Made by a program: the position numbers and the translations under genes
The notes under the pieces: model-generated
Told to the model about the DNA's origin: nothing
What the model saw: the letters and a program-made list of their open reading frames with translations, nothing else
Database searches by the model: none
Part shown: piece by piece, positions 6,315 through 8,074 of the stretch
Layout of the letters: each line of letters starts with the position of its first letter
Numbering within the stretch: position 1 is the stretch's first letter
Source: Micavibrio_C sp964577255
Lineage (GTDB): Bacteria > Pseudomonadota > Alphaproteobacteria > Micavibrionales > Micavibrionaceae
NCBI GenBank assembly: GCA_964577255.1
Contig: CAZNYM010000061.1
Span: forward strand, 1-8,074
Direction: 5' to 3'
Length of the DNA: 8,074 nucleotides

Positions 6315-6343
6315 TCTTAACATATTGAGAACCGATTTGTCAA
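6315..6343 (-). promoter_or_regulatory. Candidate promoter for small ORF and marR
   Basis: A perfect TTGACA (6343-6338) lies on the minus strand just after the pentapeptide gene stop. At a 17-nt spacing the -10 position reads TTAAGA, which is weak, so the box may need an activator or another -10. The 98-nt gap is AT-rich compared with its surroundings, supporting a control region. Confidence 0.4.
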
Positions 6344-6353
6344 AATATATCGA

Positions 6354-6959
6354 CTAGCCGACGCGAGGCAGGTTTTCCAGGATCTGCCAGCTGCCGCCAG
6401 CTCCGGGCGGGCGTCTGAACAGGTTGGCGCCCAAGAGTATATGGTTCTCGAACAGAGCGAAGGGGGATGCCAGGCCGCCGACCACGAGCGGGCTGCCGGA
6501 GAAGCGGGCGATGGCGCCGTTGGCCCCGGTGTAGAAGCAATCCCGCACCGTTTCGGCCTGGGTGAAACCGAGCCCCAGCGCCGACCAGCCGGCGAAGCGG
6601 CAGCGGATCAGCCGCGCCCCGGCGATATCGGTGCCGCCGAACAGGGCCCCCTCGGCCTCCACCCCGGTCAGATCTGACAGGCACAGGCAGGTCCCGTGCA
6701 GGGTGGCGTTGCGCAGCGAGGAGAAAGCCAGGTTCGATTCCGACAGGTTGGCGCCGGTCAGGTTGGCCTCGTCCAGCACGGCATGGCGCAGGTCGGCGTC
6801 GTCGAGATTGGCGCCCGCGAGCACCCCGTGGCGCAGATCCGCCCCCGCCAGCGACACGCCTTCGCGCACCGCCTGCTCGGTGGCGTTCTTAAGGGTGCCG
6901 AAGGCGGTCTGGTAAAGCGGGCGGCCGGTGCGGTAATCGCGGATGGTGATGGCGGACAA
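6354..6959 (-). CDS. Pentapeptide-repeat protein
   Basis: A 201-aa protein built around A(D/N)LXX pentapeptide repeats at residues about 35-123 (LAGADLRHGVLAGANLDDAD and onward), predicted to fold as a right-handed quadrilateral beta-helix. The N-terminus (ITIRDYRTGRPLYQTAFGTL) followed by a helix and then the repeats resembles a layout common in phage- and plasmid-linked pentapeptide proteins. The C-terminus (SPLVVGGLASPFALFENHILLGANL) is a non-repeat cap. Some family members (Qnr, MfpA) mimic DNA and protect gyrase, but most have no known role and nothing here shows gyrase binding. The start is TTG at 6959, supported by a strong AGGGAG (6971-6966) exactly 6 nt upstream and no in-frame ATG nearby. 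Cysteines occur at several repeat positions. It diverges from uvrC and lies upstream of the small ORF and marR. Confidence 0.88.
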   Translation of the reverse strand: MSAITIRDYRTGRPLYQTAFGTLKNATEQAVREGVSLAGADLRHGVLAGANLDDADLRHAVLDEANLTGANLSESNLAFSSLRNATLHGTCLCLSDLTGVEAEGALFGGTDIAGARLIRCRFAGWSALGLGFTQAETVRDCFYTGANGAIARFSGSPLVVGGLASPFALFENHILLGANLFRRPPGAGGSWQILENLPRVG

Positions 6960-6972
6960 GATGATCTCCCTG

Positions 6973-7070
6973 ATATCAACTCACGGTTCTGTTCTATCAA
7001 TCGCGTAGTAGCAGCATAAAATGCTAAAATTACGCTACGTGACGATAATTTTCAGGCCTATAGTTGATAT
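6973..7070. repeat. Inverted repeat ATATCAACT ... AGTTGATAT, 98 bp end to end
   Basis: Perfect 9-bp arms at 6973-6981 and 7062-7070 bound the middle of the pentapeptide/uvrC divergent gap. An extra TATCAA copy at 6995-7000 lies 21 bp from the one at 6974-6979, two helical turns. This could be a set of operator half-sites for a regulator, or the ends of a tiny insertion. No flanking target duplication was recognised. Confidence 0.4.
7003..7035 (+). repeat. Hairpin within the uvrC/pentapeptide gap
   Basis: GCGTAGT (7003-7009) pairs with ATTACGC (7029-7035), including one G-T wobble on the plus-strand RNA. After a 3x3 internal loop, AGCAT (7013-7017) pairs with ATGCT (7021-7025) around an AAA loop. 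No T-run follows on either strand, so it is not a standard terminator. It would fall in the pentapeptide 5' leader or the uvrC upstream region. Confidence 0.45.
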
Positions 7071-7175
7071 TTCAAAAGCGAAGTCAAGCGCGGCCCGCGC
7101 GTGCATACGGGGGACTTCAGCAGCGGTGGACAGGAGCCGCTTGCCAGCACGGCGGGGCGTCCTTACATTCCCGCC

Positions 7176-8074
7176 ATGACGACCGACAAGCCCATTGAAG
7201 AAATGCCTGAAACGGCCTTGGCTGCCGGCGCCGCGCTGATCCGCAAGTTTGCCGCCGCGCTGCCCGACACGCCGGGCGTGTACCGCATGCTCGATAAGGA
7301 CGGGCAGGTGCTCTATGTCGGCAAGGCCAAGGCGCTGCGCCGGCGCGTGACGTCGTATGTTCAGGTCAGCAAGCTGCCGCTGCGGCTCCAGCGCATGGTG
7401 GCGCTGGTGGCCGACATGGCGTTCGTACACACGCATACCGAGGTCGAGGCGCTGCTGCTGGAATCGAACCTGATCAAGAAGCTCAAGCCGCGCTACAACG
7501 TGCTGCTGCGTGACGATAAATCCTTCCCCTATATCATCATCACCAAAAAGCACGATTTCCCGCTTCTGACGAAATACCGTGGCGCGCGGCGCGACGACGC
7601 GGATTATTTCGGTCCCTTCGCCTCGGGCCTGGCGGTGAACCAGACCATCATGACCCTGCAGCGCGGCTTCATGCTCCGCAACTGCTCGGACAACGTCTTC
7701 GCCCACCGCACGCGCCCGTGCCTGCAATATCACATCAAGCGCTGCACCGCGCCGTGCGTGGGCCATGTCACCAGGGAGCAATACGCCGCCCAGGTGCAGA
7801 ATGCGCGCGATTTCCTCGAAGGCAAGAGCCGGGCGGTGCAGGAAAAATTCACCGCCGCCATGCAGGCCGCGAGCGCGCGCCAGGATTACGAGGAAGCCGG
7901 GCTGCTGCGCGACCGTATCCGCGCCCTCACCGCTATCCAGGGATCGCAGGAAGTGAATGTCGATGTCATGGGCGACGCCGACCTCATCGTCCTGCATCAG
8001 GAAGGCGGGCGTTCCTGCGTCCAGGTGTTCGTGTTCCGCGGCGGCCAGAATTTCGGCAACCGCGCCTATTTCCC
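7176..8074 (+). CDS. uvrC: UvrABC system protein C, N-terminal half (cut by window end)
   Basis: The open frame runs 299 complete codons to the window edge; full UvrC is about 600 aa. UvrC binds the UvrB-damage complex and cuts DNA on both sides of the lesion in nucleotide excision repair. Visible here are the GIY-YIG nuclease domain for the 3' cut (residues about 31-110) with Y36 in PGVYRM, Y47 in LYVGKA, R57 in LRRRVTSY, and a glutamate in EALLLESNLIK (probably E96). Next come four cysteines C170, C182, C190 and C194, the family's iron-sulfur ligands, and the UvrB-binding UVR helix pair (about 217-252). The C-terminal endonuclease and HhH domains lie beyond the window. ATG 7176 gives about 30 residues before the nuclease domain; ATG 7203 is an alternative. 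Neither start has a strong Shine-Dalgarno sequence. Confidence 0.96.
   Translation, partial: MTTDKPIEEMPETALAAGAALIRKFAAALPDTPGVYRMLDKDGQVLYVGKAKALRRRVTSYVQVSKLPLRLQRMVALVADMAFVHTHTEVEALLLESNLIKKLKPRYNVLLRDDKSFPYIIITKKHDFPLLTKYRGARRDDADYFGPFASGLAVNQTIMTLQRGFMLRNCSDNVFAHRTRPCLQYHIKRCTAPCVGHVTREQYAAQVQNARDFLEGKSRAVQEKFTAAMQAASARQDYEEAGLLRDRIRALTAIQGSQEVNVDVMGDADLIVLHQEGGRSCVQVFVFRGGQNFGNRAYF

Noticed and set aside
7088..7100. GCGCG-GCC-CGCGC hairpin as a terminator
   Set aside because: No T-run follows on either strand, and short GC palindromes are expected by chance in this composition.
7035..7997. 320-codon minus-strand open frame opposite uvrC
   Set aside because: It is antisense to uvrC, whose nuclease and cysteine motifs are unmistakable. 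The antisense protein has no recognisable motif.
1..8074. CRISPR array, transposase, integrase, toxin-antitoxin pair or riboswitch
   Set aside because: No regularly spaced repeats, no mobile-element enzyme motifs, and no recognisable riboswitch core were seen. The small ORF/MarR pair lacks any toxin motif.

Overview
The window looks like a GC-rich alphaproteobacterial chromosome carrying mostly housekeeping genes with a few accessory ones. The evidence is the very high third-position GC in the core genes, the neighbouring map and radC genes, and a stand-alone MoCF (CinA N-terminal type) protein. The species cannot be named from this sequence.

Layout. From 1 to 3300 everything is on the minus strand. 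In transcription order it runs: an unrecognised 437-codon gene (3300-1987), map (1940-1122), a small three-helix membrane protein (1129-821), radC (778-74), and possibly the first 16 codons of another gene (50-1). map, the membrane protein and radC are so tightly packed (8-nt overlap, then 42 nt) that they are probably one operon. A 95-nt divergent gap separates this block from the plus-strand MoCF/CinA-like gene (3396-4193). An APC-family amino-acid permease (4321-5544, plus) follows. It ends 5 nt from the 3' end of a convergent tRNA-Leu(UAA) gene (5638-5550, minus), which has its own good promoter. Continuing to the right, all on minus, are a short MarR-type regulator (6074-5703), a small unrecognised ORF overlapping it by 125 nt (6255-5950), and a pentapeptide-repeat protein with a TTG start (6959-6354). 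A 216-nt divergent gap rich in inverted repeats precedes uvrC (plus, from 7176), which is cut by the window end.

Function. map removes the N-terminal methionine from new proteins. uvrC is the dual-incision nuclease of nucleotide excision repair. radC is a JAMM-domain protein of unsettled role. tRNA-Leu(UAA) reads UUA/UUG. The permease and the 437-codon gene have a clearly more AT-rich codon choice than their neighbours and are candidates for horizontal acquisition. The pentapeptide protein, small ORF and MarR gene may form a small accessory, possibly self-regulated cluster.

No CRISPR array, transposase, integrase, rRNA or convincing intrinsic terminator was seen. No complete new system can be claimed. 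The best second-look items are the repeat-containing 437-codon orphan, the small ORF overlapping marR, the nested inverted repeats before uvrC, and the compositional break at the tRNA.
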